This document shows positions 1 to 10,712 of a DNA stretch of 64,000 bases, piece after piece. A model generated the notes under the pieces. It was not told the origin of the DNA. It saw only the letters and a program-made list of their open reading frames with translations, and did not search any database. The translations under genes were made by a program, and so were the position numbers. Numbering within the stretch: the stretch's first letter is position 1; each line of letters begins with the position of its first letter. This DNA comes from Mesostigma viride (taxonomy: Eukaryota > Streptophyta > Mesostigmatophyceae > Mesostigmatales > Mesostigmataceae): positions 221,656 to 285,655 of the forward strand of contig RPFO01000104.1 in NCBI GenBank assembly GCA_009746045.1, given 5' to 3'.

Positions 1-1315
1 TGGACCGTGTGGCGGCGGTGACATCAAGCCAGTACCGGGGGTGGCAAAGGGGAGCGAGGGCGATGGCTCAGCAGTGGCATCCACCACGCTGCCGCCACGT
101 GCCCGCTTGCTACTGGAGCCACGCAGTTTGCTGCTGTTTAAAGACGCAGCGTACACGGGTGGGTGCCTGGCCGTGCCATGCCTGGTCGTGCCATGCCTGG
201 TCGTGCCATGCCTGATCGCGCCATGCCTGATCGTGCCATGCCTGATCGTGCCATGCCTGATCGTGCCATGCGGGAGAGGGGGGGGGGGTTGAACGGGCCG
301 GGGTGTAGATGGTGGTTTAGAATGGGGTTTCAGGATGGGGCCTCTTGGAGCTTTTGAACGGGCATAGCTTTGCAAGGCACCCGCTCTTCTGCTGGTGGGG
401 TTCCACCATGACAGGTTTCAGATGGGGTTCCTGAACGGGTTTGCATCTGTACGGCAACCTGCATGGGAACACGATTAAGATTATTGAGGATAAGGATACC
501 CACAGCCGACCGCTTCTATGGCGGTGCGCGCAAAAATCAGTCACTTGGGATGTCAGAAGCTGAGTAGGGGACGATGCTCTGAAGTAGGACATGCAGTCCT
601 ACTTCAGACTTGGAGTTGGCTACTGGAGTTGCTAGGGAATTTAGCCTTGGGCTACTCAGGCTATTCACTTCAAGGCCTAACCACGTCCATTTCTGCCTCC
701 TGCTGCGTCGCGATGCTTATCGGGTGCCAGATTGCCTTCATGGGATCGACGGCGTCAAGGAGGACAGCATCGATGACTCGGTGAGTGGCAACCTCCCCAC
801 CATTATGCTGCCATCTCCCATGTGGTGATGCTGCCATCGGCACAACACGTCGTGAAGGTGAACCCCAGGAACAAGGCCAAAAATTGACTATCTGCTGTAG
901 GGGTGGCCACCCAGCGCCATGCACTCCCCCGTGAGCTACTTCTTTGCTTTGATAGCCCCTGGCCCTCTTGGTTGCCTTGGTCCACGTAACTGTGTATTCC
1001 TGCTTGGAGGTATTTATTTGCTCTGATCGCCCCTCTTGGTTTCCCAGCTTGGGCCACGTAACGGTGCATTCCTTTGGTGTATTCCCTTGCAGCTATTTGT
1101 TTGTTCTGATCACCCCTCGTGGTTGCCTTGGGCCACGTAATGGTGTATTCATTTTTCGGGTACAAAAGGCACCTTTATACCACCGCCATGCATTCCCACC
1201 ATCAGTTTCCATTGTTGCCATTCTAATAGATGGCATAGTGTTGAACCTATGAGGCGCCCGCTGACTTGGGCTGGACATCGCTTGGCATGTCTGTGTGGTG
1301 GCGTCGGTATCGGCA
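1..1315. other. Gene-poor stretch, no gene supported
   Basis: I see no convincing coding exon here. It holds a 15-bp minisatellite (172-274) and, at about 967-1150, three imperfect copies of an 80-85-bp unit built around GGCCACGTAA and TGTATTC. Short open frames lack any recognisable domain. Confidence 0.5.
172..274. repeat. 15-bp minisatellite
   Basis: About seven head-to-tail copies of a 15-bp unit, CATGCCTGATCGTGC with G/A variants. The unit length is a multiple of three, so it is open in several frames and gives spurious MPGRA-type peptides. Confidence 0.85.
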
Positions 1316-1508
1316 GGTAGTAAACCTGGAGCACTGCACCCTCTGGCCCCAATGGCAAACCATGACAGCGGGGCAGAGCGTGTCTCTGGGCAGCGCCGCC
1401 GCAGCGGACCCACCCGTCAAGGAGATGCGCGTCACCCGTTCGGGCACCCGCGTCTCATTCACGTGTCGCGTGGTGCTGCGCGTTCGACAGAACATCTTGC
1501 GGCTGTAG
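1316..1508 (+). CDS. Possible terminal exon of an unidentified host gene
   Basis: After a candidate 3' splice site (TATCGGCAG) a 64-codon frame runs to TAG at 1506-1508. Its third positions are strongly G/C rich, like the confirmed host exons further right. The peptide starts VVNLEHCTLW and alternates hydrophobic and polar residues (GTRVSFTCRVVLRV), which would suit a beta-sandwich. I cannot identify a family and found no upstream exon in the preceding 1.3 kb, so this is a weak call. A chance open frame next to the microsatellite is the alternative. Confidence 0.22.
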
Positions 1509-1579
1509 TGCCGGCAAGCAATTGCAAAGGTCAAGCTGCATGGCAATTGATTACGACCAGGCTCGGAATCTACTAAATG

Positions 1580-1690
1580 GTTGGGACATGATGCAGACGA
1601 TATGTGTAACTTTCGTGTTATTGTTTTCTAAAGAGATTAGCATAGTTCTCCGCGTCATGCCCATGCGCATGACACGCAAGGAGCTACTTA
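1580..1690 (+). repeat. Dispersed repeat, inverted partner at 34518-34620
   Basis: Shared landmarks are CTAAAGAGATTAGCATAGT and a stretch containing the palindrome-like CATGCCCATGCGCATGACACG. The partner lies in opposite orientation inside the 28-kb element. No coding content is recognised. Confidence 0.6.
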
Positions 1691-1701
1691 CCTACTTACT
1701 C

Positions 1702-1800
<99 letters not shown>

Positions 1801-2029
1801 CCCTCACTCCCTCACTCACTCACCCACCCACCCACCCACCCACCCACCCACCCACCCACCCACCCACCCACCCACCCACCCACCCACCCACCCACCCACC
1901 CACCCACCCACCCACCCACCCACCCACCCACCCACCCACCCACCCACCCACCCACCCACCCACCCACCCACCCACCCACTCACTCACTCACTCACTCACT
2001 CACTCACTTACTTACTTACTTACTTACTA

Positions 2030-2122
<93 letters not shown>
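1684..2122. repeat. Compound tetranucleotide microsatellite (ACTT)n(CACC)n(ACTC)n(ACTT)n
   Basis: An almost symmetrical array: ACTT units to about 1800, a core of CACC units (about 1820-1979), a short ACTC block, then ACTT units again to about 2122. It is open in some frames, but the LLTY/HPPT translation is an artefact. Confidence 0.95.
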
Positions 2123-2938
2123 GGCTCGAAATGGCATATTATACCATTTTTAAATTAATGGGTTAATTAATTACATGTGCCCCCGTTGGGGAGTCGCGGA
2201 GCACCAGAGTGCGCTTCTAATCCCTGAGTGTGCCCAGTGGTCAGGGGGCAGAGACCCGGCCCCCACTTCCCTCATGCCACAGTCATGCCACAGGGTGCAC
2301 AATCGGATCCCCGTCGAAACGATCCGGTATCCCCTGTGGGTGCAATAAAGCTTAGACAGAGCAAAAGCATAGCAGGTGTAGTAGGCCGGGCTGCCCCATG
2401 GTCCATGGCTTTTGTCCTCACCTGGCGTGCCCCAGGCCGCGCGCGGCAAGGCCGCCATCCGTGGACTTTCCGTGATAGGCTAGGCATGGACATGTGCTAC
2501 CCTCGACGAGACGGGCTCACACCCGGGCAGCCTCCTGGTTTGTCTGTAATATGGAGGCAGAAAGTTCGCAAGGATAGATGGCCATTAGTGATGAAGGAGA
2601 CCCCCCTGGGCAAGTCTGATCATGTGCGGACTCCACGTGTGACCCAGTAGTTTGGCATTCATATCGATATGGGCCGTGGCCGCTGCCCACAACCCTGTAA
2701 CTAGGAACTAGATTAATGAATTAAAGACACGTGACTGCGTCATGTGAGCATAAGTCCTCAGTGGGAGGGGAACATGGGATGGAATTAATGGATGATGTAA
2801 GCTATCTAGGTCCTAGTTGAAGGGTTGTGGGCACCACGGCCCGAATCGATGAATGCCATAAGCGGTCACACGCGGAGCCCCCACAGACTTGGGGGTGGTC
2901 TCCTTCATCACTGCTTGCCATCTATCCTTGCGTACCAT

Positions 2939-5037
2939 TAATTAATTAATTAATTAGGAACATAACTCCGTTGGGAGTATCTGTAGCACATAGCCCAGAG
3001 AAGGGGCATATGGCCTATAATACATTCTAAGCTACTTCCTATAAGGGTGGGAATGTAAACAACACTTGCTCTAGGTGCACTAGGGCACCTGCACCACCCA
3101 GAGTCTCGGGCAACACCCAGCTAAGGGGAGCCCGTCAAAGGTGGGGAAGATCAGCATAGCTATACAAGCCTGCGCTGGTTGTCTCCTTGATACAAGGGCT
3201 AGGGGCACGGCTTCTCAGCAGAGAGTGACTCCCTGCATGGGCACTGCATAATGAAATAAAGCTAGGCATCATCTGGAGGGGGGCTCATCATAGGCACACA
3301 TGTACATGACTAAAAATGCTAGGCCTCAGCTGGTATAGTGCCTGTAGTAGGCGGGCATGTACAAGGCCACGGTCTAACTATTCTACACTACTGCTGCTGT
3401 ATTCCCCTAGGCTAAGGCTTCTGGGGTCGCTGGGGCCGCGGTGGTCGAGGGGGTCGCGTGCCAGGGCTTGTGGCTGACGTAGATGGCCGCCCCCTTCCAG
3501 TACACCGGCTGGCCCGCCTTGGTCTGCCGGAGCTGGAGGTAGGTCGGCCATAGCTCTCGTCGCCGTTGTTGCTGCGCCAGGGTCAAGTCGTCGTCAAGGG
3601 TGAAGGGAGTCTTCTCGAGCCGCTTGCGGCGTCTGAGTTCTAAACGAAATCTTGTCCGCTGGGCTCTCAAAGATGAGAAGAAGCGGATCGAGGCGCCCCT
3701 GCCTTACCCCGCGCCCGGGGGAGGCGGTGGGCGGTCAGCTTAATCTCACCAAGAAGGCCCATGCGTGCATGCAAGGATTTTGCTCTCTTAAACGCACGTG
3801 CAAGCTTCTCGGATCGAATTCTCACCTTCCTCCATGTCGAAGTTCTTGAGTATGGCGATGAGGCTGCGCTTGGCGAGCTCGGCCTCCTCGCGGAGGTCAA
3901 GCGGCTTCCGCTGGAGCTGGGCTGCGACGGCGGAGGTGCATGGTGGAGGTGGTATGTTGCTTAAGCATGTCCGCCCTTGATGGGAGGAGCATCGCCGGCC
4001 AGGCCAGCAGGGGCTGGCTTGGCGGCAATGTCCTTCACCGCCTGGGCCGTGAGGCCTGCGGTGTTCTGCAGGACCTCGACTAGCGATGGCATTGTCCTTA
4101 TTACGCTGGTCGATGTCGCGGAGCTGGGCGGTGATGGAGTCGGTGGAGGCGGAGGGGGGAGGGGGGGTGGAGGCGAGGAGGGTGGCGGTGGCGGTGGGGA
4201 TGGCACCTGGGGAGCTCAGCAGCCAGCGTGCGCCCCACAGCTGCCACATCTGCAGCAAGGGGCGTCACGTGCTGTGAGAGGGCGTCGTGGAGGTGGCGGA
4301 GGAAGGTGGATTCGGTGATGGGGGCGGGTTGCAGGAGGTCCGCGGACGAGCGCTTAATTAAAGTGAGGGTAATGAAGAGAGCTGCGAGCTGAAGGCGGGG
4401 GCGAAACCAGCCGGCCATGTTGGCCGAAGAGGGGGCGTCAGATACGCTGTTGGAAAACTTGCCGTCAGCTCCATTGCGGAAAAGGTGGGTTCTGGAATGG
4501 AATAGCAGTGTAATGGGCACAGGGCCAGCAATGAGGCGTGGGACCCGTAAAACACGAGCTCCAGTATTTTGATGGATGGCAATGCGAAAAAGGCAGGCTT
4601 GTTGACGTCGAAATCGGCAAAGAGCTGATCAACGTCAAAATCACGCTCAGACCAGCCAGGTTCGCCTGGGCAACTGCGCTTTGGGTCAGGCGAAGCAGAG
4701 GGCGAGGAAAGCCTGGGAGGGTTCGAGGCGAGCACCGGTGCGCAACTAGTGTCACCACTGCCTTTCGGCCCTGATGGCGAAGCTGCAGCCGGAGCTGCAG
4801 ACGTATTTTCATAATGTTGCAATTTGCCGAGCGCAGCCGCCAGGCTGCGTTGCGTCGAGGAGCGTTTGCTCGTCATATATTGGTAATAGCTTCGGAAAAT
4901 TATATCAGCATGTGCGTCGTAGAAAGACACGTCGATTGTGATATTCACGGCTAAATTCGGTGCTCAAACGTGAAAGTTATGAGCTCCGCCGTCAGCCATG
5001 GCTACCTCGCGGCTCGTGGCTGTGCGATCGAGTGGCT
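2939..5037 (-). mobile_element. Complete ORF1-only (HAL1-like) non-LTR element, copy A
   Basis: An 11-bp target duplication, TTGCGTACCAT, lies at 2928-2938 and again at 5038-5048. The unit between them (2.1 kb, minus strand) has a 5' leader, one ORF1-like frame (4876 to 3407), about 450 bp of 3' sequence, a CTCCGTTGGGAG hairpin (2966-2977 in plus orientation) and a (TAAT)n tail. There is no room for a reverse transcriptase. Because both ends are defined by the duplication, the lack of ORF2 is original, which matches the half-LINE (HAL1) concept in which an ORF1-only element is mobilised in trans. Related copies lie at 10549-10663 with 38808-39695, 27210-27680, 34625-35660 and 49787-51830. Confidence 0.75.
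3407..4876 (-). pseudogene. LINE ORF1p-like RNA-binding protein, frameshifted
   Basis: The intended start is the ATG at 4876 (MTSKRSSTQ), matching the start of the other long copy at 49935. The reading then needs several frame changes (pieces 4876-4358, 4258-3788 and 3670-3407). The N-terminal third is Ala/Ser/Pro rich. A middle helical part reads EEAELAKRSLIAILKNFD. The C-terminal part (PRARGKAG, then FTLDDDLTLAQQQRRRELWP and PVYWKGAAIYV) has the layout of the L1-type ORF1p C-terminal RNA-binding domain: a ..LF..DDLT..QQ..RR.LWP block followed by G..IYV. It would bind its own RNA as a chaperone for target-primed integration. A Pro-rich slippage-prone stretch near 4130-4210 probably caused one frameshift. 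Confidence 0.65.
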
Positions 5038-5284
5038 TTGCGTACCATCTGCCTCCATATTACAGACAAACCAGGAGGCTGCCCGGGTGTGAGCCCGTCA
5101 CGTCTAGTGTAGCACATGTCCATGCCGAGTCTATCACGAAAAAAGTCCACGGGTGGCGACCCTGCCGCGCGCGGCCTGGGGCAGGCCAGGTGAGGACATA
5201 ACGCCCAGGCTGGCCGGGCTTGGCGGCCAGCTAGTCTATCTGAGGAAAGTTCTACTAGGTAGCTAGCATCATCCATTCCATCCC

Positions 5285-5723
5285 ATTAGATTAGACCGGT
5301 AGGATACGCTGCTCATGTCCGCATGCAGGGAGGACTAATTGTACCTTGGCATGCCACTTATCACCAGCACCATCAAGCAGAGGCGCCTGCACTGCTAGTA
5401 GGGCACTTAGCTCGCACCAACCAGGTAGACACCTCCTAGTTAGACGCCGCAAGGCCTGCAATTTCAAAGAGCAGCTCGTAGAGGACATGGGGGGCCTCGG
5501 CCTCTCCGTGATTTGGTTGGAAGAAGATGATGGACAAGGCCAAGTGGGCCCAGGTCATAGAGGACAACAACCCCCCTGCAGTGGTGGGGAAGCCGCGCGT
5601 TTGCACACGTGGGCGACATGCTAGACAAGACCCCTACTAGCTAGGGTCGCGGGCACCATAATAGTTATAGGACTGTTTCGTAGATAGCTTGTAGATATCT
5701 AGCTTATACCGGAATTGCGTGTA
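5285..5723 (+). mobile_element. LINE 3' fragment (reverse-transcriptase C-terminus relic)
   Basis: This copy parallels the better one at 6342-7036: an AAGCAG(A)GGCGCCTGC block, a stretch translating as [30 protein letters not shown], then a short 3' untranslated part (TAGATAGCTTGTAGATA...ACCGGAATTGCGTG) that runs directly into the CATC microsatellite at 5724. Indels have destroyed the frame. It is 5' truncated, as is usual for LINEs. Confidence 0.65.
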
Positions 5724-6341
5724 CCCACCCATCCACCCACCCACCCATCCATCCATCCATCCATCCATCCATCCATCCATCCATCCATCCATCCATCCAT
5801 CCATCCATCCATCCATCCATCCATCCATCCATCCATCCATCCATCCATCCATCCATCCATCCATCCATCCATCCATCCATCCATCCATCCATCCATCCAT
5901 ATCCGGCCATCCATCCATCCATCCATCCATCCATCCATCCATCCATCCATCCATCCATCCATCCATCCATCCATCCATCCATCCATCCATCCATCCATCC
6001 ATCCATCCATCCATCCATCCATCCATCCATCCATCCATCCATCCATCCATCCATCCATCCATCCATCCATCCATCCATCCATCCATCCATCCATCCATCC
6101 ATCCATCCATCCATCCATCCATCCATCCATCCATGCATCCATCCATCCATCCATCCATCCATCCATCCATCCATCCATCCATCCATCCATCCATCCATCC
6201 ATCCATCCATCCATCCATCCATCCATCCATCCATCCATCCATCCATCCATCCATCCATCCATCCATCCATCCATCCATCCATCCATCCATCCATCCATCC
6301 ATCCATCCATCCATCCATGCATCCATCCATCCATCCATCCA
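5724..6341. repeat. (CCAT)n microsatellite, 618 bp
   Basis: A nearly perfect tetranucleotide array with only a few interruptions (ATATCCGG at about 5900, CATGCATC at about 6134 and 6317). It begins where one LINE 3' end stops and ends where a second LINE fragment begins. Its open frames (HPSI on plus, MDGW on minus) are artefacts. Confidence 0.95.
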
Positions 6342-7036
6342 GTACCGGGCCCTGTGGCGCAAGCCCCTGGGCAAGATCGAGAAACAGGACCTGTTCAAGG
6401 TCCTCATCCTTCCTGTTCTCACGTATGGGGCCGAGACGTGGACCCTCACCGCCGACCTGGCCCGCAAGCTGGACGGCGCGGTCACCAGCATGCTGCGTTC
6501 CATTTTCAGAGTAGGATATGCTGCTCATGTCCGCAATGAGGACCTGTACCAGGGTATGCCCTATATCACCAGCACCATTAAGCAGCGACGCCTGCAGCTA
6601 GTAGGGCACCTAGCTCGCACCAACCAGGTAGACACCTCACGTGGTCCCCCCGCAGGACTGCGACCAGCCCAGCCTGGCCGGCACCTCCGGCCTGACGTGG
6701 GCCGGGCCCAGTGATGTTAGACGCCGCAAGGCCCGCACCTTCAAAGAACAGCTAGTAGAGGACATGGGGGGCCTAGGCCTCTCCGTGACTTGGAAGAAGA
6801 TGATGGACAAGGCCAACAAGTGGGCCCAGGTCATAGAGGACAACGAGCCCCCCCCAGTGGGGAAGCGCCCGCGTGTGCAATCCCGTGGGAGGCACGCCTC
6901 TGGACAGCTCCCCTAGGGCAGCGTGCGGCTGTCTAGATAGACGTTGTAGTTAGAATGCTGTTAGGTAGATGTAGTATGTAGCCGATGTAGATAGATTAGA
7001 CCGGTAGGAATGTTTGCACCCATCCATCCATCCATC
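6342..7036 (+). mobile_element. 5'-truncated LINE with RT C-terminal domain, 3' UTR and CATC tail
   Basis: The reading from 6342 gives [20 protein letters not shown], a block [14 protein letters not shown], then [20 protein letters not shown]. This is the classic non-LTR reverse-transcriptase tail (LYGSETW..., RRL.W.GH..R). A frame change near 6700 leads to RRRKARTFKEQLVEDMGGLG and an end at 6916. A UTR with TAGACCGGTAGGAATG follows, then (CATC)4 at about 7020-7036. The element is dead (5' truncated and frameshifted). It starts exactly at the end of the preceding microsatellite, as if it had inserted into that tail. Confidence 0.75.
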
Positions 7037-7081
7037 GGGGTTAATGCTCCGTGACTCCCCAAAGGGAGCACGAGTCTAATT
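7037..7081 (+). repeat. Conserved 3'-terminal hairpin module
   Basis: GGGGTTAATGCTCCGTGACT, then CCCCAAAGGGAGCACGAG, then TAAT repeats. GCTCC and GGAGC can pair, with an inner CTCCC/GGGAG option. The same module ends several other repeats in the window (7665-7711, 7780-7833, 29088-29133, 29894-29940, 39702-39755, 51331-51398). Confidence 0.7.
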
Positions 7082-7099
7082 AATTAATTAATTAATCCA

Positions 7100-7433
7100 T
7101 TAATATAAATTAAATTAAATTAAATTAAATTAAATCAAATTAAATTAAATTAAATTAAATTAAATTATAACATGACTCCGTTGGGAGATCATGTAGCACA
7201 TATTCCCTTGCTGGATGCCAATGGAGGTGGGCAAAGCCGCGAAACCGAACTAATCTAACTCTAAGCTAAGCTAATCTAGAAAACCCTACCTATTCTACTC
7301 AGCAAAGCGCCCCTTCCTCTTCTTGGGGGGGGGGGGGGGCTTGCCCACACTAGGGGCTGGCGTCATGAGCCTGGACAATCGTCTTCCACCTCTTCTTGTT
7401 CTGCATAGCAGTCCAAGCAAGAGAGAGAATTTA
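7100..7433 (-). mobile_element. Fragment of a second LINE family, homologous to 35680-36010
   Basis: It has a TAAAT-type tail, a CTCCGTTGGGAG hairpin (7176-7187), and on the minus strand a coding end with [18 protein letters not shown]-like residues. The copy at 35680-36010 shares the order GTAGCACATATTC, GGAGGTGG, CAAGCCGCGA and CCACCTCTTCTTGTTCTGCA. I infer the last residues of an ORF2-type protein plus 3' UTR. Confidence 0.55.
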
Positions 7434-7772
7434 TCCATCCATCCATCCATCCATCCATCCATCCATCCATCCATCCATCCATCCATCCATCCATCCATCC
7501 ATCCATCCATCCATCCATCCATCCATCCATCCATCCATCCATCCATCCATCCATCCATCCATCTGCCGCGCCCGATTGCAGCTGTGGCATGCCTTTGGCA
7601 TGAAAGAGACTGGGGGTCTCTGCCCTTTCTCCTGTAGTGCACACACAGGGATTAAAAGCACTTCGGTGCTCCGTGACTCCCCAACGGGAGCACGAGTTTA
7701 ATTAATTAATTAATTAATCCATCCATCCATCCATCCATCCATCCATCCATCCATCCATCCATCCATCCATCC
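7434..7772. repeat. (ATCC)n microsatellite split by a SINE-like insertion
   Basis: Perfect ATCC units at 7434-7562 and again at 7717-7772. The intervening 7563-7716 is a short retroelement homologous to 51240-51398. A hairpin module (about 7780-7833) follows. Confidence 0.85.
7563..7716 (+). mobile_element. SINE-like element with hairpin and TTAA tail
   Basis: CGCGCCCGATTGCAGCTGTG through GGCATGCCTTTGGCATGAA to ACACACAGGGATTAAAAGCA, then the GCTCCGTGACTCCCCAACGG hairpin and (TAAT)n. It is nearly identical to the insertion at 51175-51398, which has a clear target duplication. It interrupts the ATCC array. Confidence 0.65.
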
Positions 7773-7898
7773 GTAGGGTTTAATGCTCTGTGACTCCCCA
7801 ACGTACGGGAGCACGAGTTTAATTGGATAATTAATTAATCCCATGTTCCCCTCCCGTTGAGGACTTATGCTCACGTGTCGCAGCCACATGTACGTACA

Positions 7899-9819
7899 TT
7901 AAGGGGACTCGGCGCGGCGAATATTTTCCGCGCCAAAAAAATTCCGCGGTACCCTCCGTACCGTGAAAAGTGGGTGCACGGTGCGCGCACCCCTTGCGGA
8001 AGTGGCCATGGCGACTGCTTTTAGACGAAACGTGACAAATCTGGCTCGCGGAAAGCAGAAAAAATGCTCGATTCTTGGAGAAAATTAGTTACTGATTCTA
8101 ATTTATGGTCGGATAGTTGCGATCTATAATGTCGCGGGCTCTTTTTCTTTACCATCGGCAGGGGGGGTCCGGCCTGAATTTCTGTCGGGATGAATAAAGT
8201 ATAATTGATGCCTGCAGGTGTGATTGTCGATTGTTGCCAGTTTTGATGGTCCTAATGGAAGTTAGTTTAATGATGTTTCTAAAGCCGTAAAAATTCCCGC
8301 TGCTATCTTTACCTTTCCCGTCATTTTGCGGTAAGATAACATTAGGCCTGCGCGATGCGCGCCCGACCTCTCAATGAAAGGGTGGCCTTTCTTGTGCGCC
8401 TGGGCACGAATAAATGCCCGTTATGGTACGTTCTTGTATTAAACGTCCTAAGATAGCGCTTTCCTGCTTTCTTAGCTCGTTGAGCGTAAGCTTTTTGCCT
8501 TCTTTCCGGCCAGATGCAGCCATGAAGTTGCGGGTCCTGGCGCTGCATCGCTGGATTCCTGGATGTTTTTTAGCAAGTTCGTCTGTGACGTGGCTGGCTT
8601 GCTGCAGCGCGTGGCCCACAACCTGTCGGGAAGGTGTAATGCTTTTATTTCCATGCTTCTCTGAAATTTCTTTTGCTTTATAGACAGTTGTGTTCGAGGA
8701 AATTCACGCGGTCTTCCTAAGCAGCGGCATCATTTTCCCCGGACACTGACGAGCTGGCACCTGTCTCCTAAAGAAAGTGGCTCGTGCTTGTTAGAAAGGA
8801 GGCAGTGTGCATTTGCGGGACACAATGCTTTGGTGGCACATGCGTCAGGTAGGTTGTTCCAATGGTCTCTTCACCTTTCCCACTGAGTAAATGATAGCCT
8901 TTGTCATGCTAACCAGAGCAGCTAGCCACAGGTTGGCTGGATAAAAAGTCAGCTTATTTTCTCTTTATATACTGCGTGTGTGGTCCTCCACATGTCCGGC
9001 TTGTTGGGCATTTTGGAAGAGGGTTTTTAATGTGTTGTTGGGTGGAAAAACTTGGTTGTTGGCACAAAATCACACATTATTAGCCTGAGATAGGCATGAC
9101 ATATCATATCGGCTGCTCAGGCGTGTCGTCCTACCAGCCTTGTTGTTAAGGGTAGACTCACAAGGCTGGCTGTGACGATGGAGGGGTGGGGCGTATGACG
9201 CTCCGGACATCCTCCTCACACTCCGTGATCAAAGTGGGCATGTTTTTGGGTGTCTAGGGTAGCAAAACAGATGTCATTTTGGCTCAGCACTAGCTCAATT
9301 CTCTTTTAGCGTCTACCCAGGTGGCATCACAGGAAAATCAATAACTTGAGCTACGCTTGTCAGAATGAGCTCAAACTTTGGGGTTGTGTTTCCCCCCACT
9401 CAGTGGAATTTAAAATGTATGGATGACCCAATCTGATGTGTTAATGATTTGATTTATTTTTTTTGGCTAAAAAAAGTACCCATTTTGCGGGAAAATTAAT
9501 AACTCAAACAAATGTGACCATTTTGGCCATGTAAATAGCCCAGCTTTTAAAAAAGTGGGGGAACTTTGCAGAAATGTATGGGCAGGTCATTTGGATAAGT
9601 GGTTTGTCTTGGGCAAAATATCTCATAAATAGCGTCTTTTTCTATTTTTAGCTCGCCACCGGTGCGTGGTTGGGCGTAGTACCCCCAACAAGTGGTGGCA
9701 TGAATGTCCAAACATCATATTTATGGTACTCAATCATCACTAGATGGTTCCCGAGTGCATTGGAACTGAAATTCATTAAAGTCAGTTTTTCAGGCTTTTG
9801 GACGTGCGAGTCCCCTTAA
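7899..9819. mobile_element. 1.9-kb TTAA-flanked TIR element (piggyBac-type ends), non-autonomous
   Basis: TTAA at 7899-7902 is followed by GGGGACTCGG; at the other end CGAGTCCCC runs into TTAA at 9816-9819. Nine terminal bases are perfectly inverted and the flanking TTAA is duplicated, as expected for piggyBac-superfamily insertions. The inside has no recognisable transposase. A weak minus-strand frame at 8342-8654 (KKLTLNELRKQESAILGRL) may be a remnant. Composition is more AT rich than the surroundings. Confidence 0.55.
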
Positions 9820-10548
9820 TTAATTAATGAATGGTCCAGATGGCCACAGATAGGCTTGGAACTCATTTGCCAGTTCGGGAGAATATAAAGGCCTCTCCCC
9901 CGAGCCTGTGGGGTTTTAGGGGCATACCCAGGACGATTTCTGGCCTGCGCTGGTTGTCTCCTTGATACCCAGGGTTCACCCACAACGCCCTGGCATCGAT
10001 CTGCATGATGGCGTGCACTTAACGAGGTTGATTAATTTATCCCATTATTGTGTTCGCGTTATTTGAAAAACCATAACTGTTTTGTCACAGGAGTGGACTT
10101 TAATAAGTTGAACAACTATTTCTGGACACGTGCATATATGGTGTATGTTCTGCATGCCTGCAGCCACCATGGAACCAATCGAGACGTTAGCTCGCACAAT
10201 TAACCAAAAGAGATCGGCCTAAATAAAGAGATCGGCCTAAATGTGATTGACGCGCTTTCAAATTTTTATGGGCCCAACAGCTACCTAGCCCCTAACTGGA
10301 TGAATGTTAATCTAGAAAGCAATCTTTTCCATAAGGCTCTATATAGGAGACAGTGATATTTAACTTCAATTGGGCGTACGTACCGCACGGCAAATCGATT
10401 GCTGACAGCCGCCAGCACTCCACTGTCTCCACGATCCTGCATAGTGTAAAACTGAAGGGGGCCTTTCCTGAAGGCCGTGCTGCTATGAACAGAGGCGAGT
10501 CCGGCCGGCGAAATTTACTAACTAGTTTTATTAGTGCCATCTATTGGG
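9820..10548. other. Intergenic DNA with dispersed repeat
   Basis: No gene seen. At 9935-9965 it carries the motif GGCCTGCGCTGGTTGTCTCC, also at about 3168-3190. The inverse form, with GAGACAACC and GCAGGCCAGAAATCGGGAG, lies at 11386-11436 and 43410-43465. Confidence 0.5.
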
Positions 10549-10663
10549 CCGCGAGGAGGCCGAGCTCGCCAAGCGCAGCCTCATCGCCATACTCAAGAAC
10601 TTCGACATGGAGGAAGGTGAGAATTCCGAGAAGCTTGCACGTGCGTTTGAGAGCAAAATCCTT
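10549..10663 (+). mobile_element. ORF1-only element copy C, upstream half
   Basis: The reading is EEAELAKRSLIAILKNFD.EEGENSEKLARAFESKIL, which is ORF1p sequence. It is 5' truncated at about 10549. It stops abruptly at 10663, where the 28-kb element begins, and resumes at 38808 with MGLLGEIKLTAHRLPRARGK, the very next residues in copies A and B. Confidence 0.8.
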
Positions 10664-10712
10664 CACTATACTTTTCGTACGAGGGTGGTAAAAAGCATCC
10701 GAGGAGTAAATT
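10664..10712 (+). repeat. Left terminal inverted repeat, 49 bp
   Basis: It begins CACTATACTTTTCG, passes through GAGGGTGGTAAAAAGC, and ends GGAGTAAATT. It is a perfect inverse match to 38759-38807. Confidence 0.9.

Larger units (their letters stand above)
2390..5210. repeat. Foldback (long inverted) repeat split by a retroelement
   Basis: Arm 1 (about 2390-2712) recurs in reverse complement as arm 2, which is broken into 2814-2938 and 5038-5205 by the retroelement at 2939-5037. Matching landmarks are the CAAGGATAGATGGC stretch, the TGATGAAGGAGACC stretch, GGCATTCAT, GCCCACAACCCT and the GGAGGCTGCCCGGGTGTGAG stretch. A short AT-rich spacer (2713-2813) separates the arms. Before the retroelement arrived this was a hairpin of about 0.7 kb. 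Confidence 0.6.

Noticed and set aside
1522-2166. LLTY/HPPT-rich protein
   Set aside because: Translation of the ACTT/CACC microsatellite.
5637-6714. Long open frames of HPSI or MDGW repeats (also at 7295-7701, 19380-20690, 28607-29142)
   Set aside because: They translate tetranucleotide microsatellites on both strands and in all frames; only the short reverse-transcriptase tail at 6342-6714 has real coding signal.
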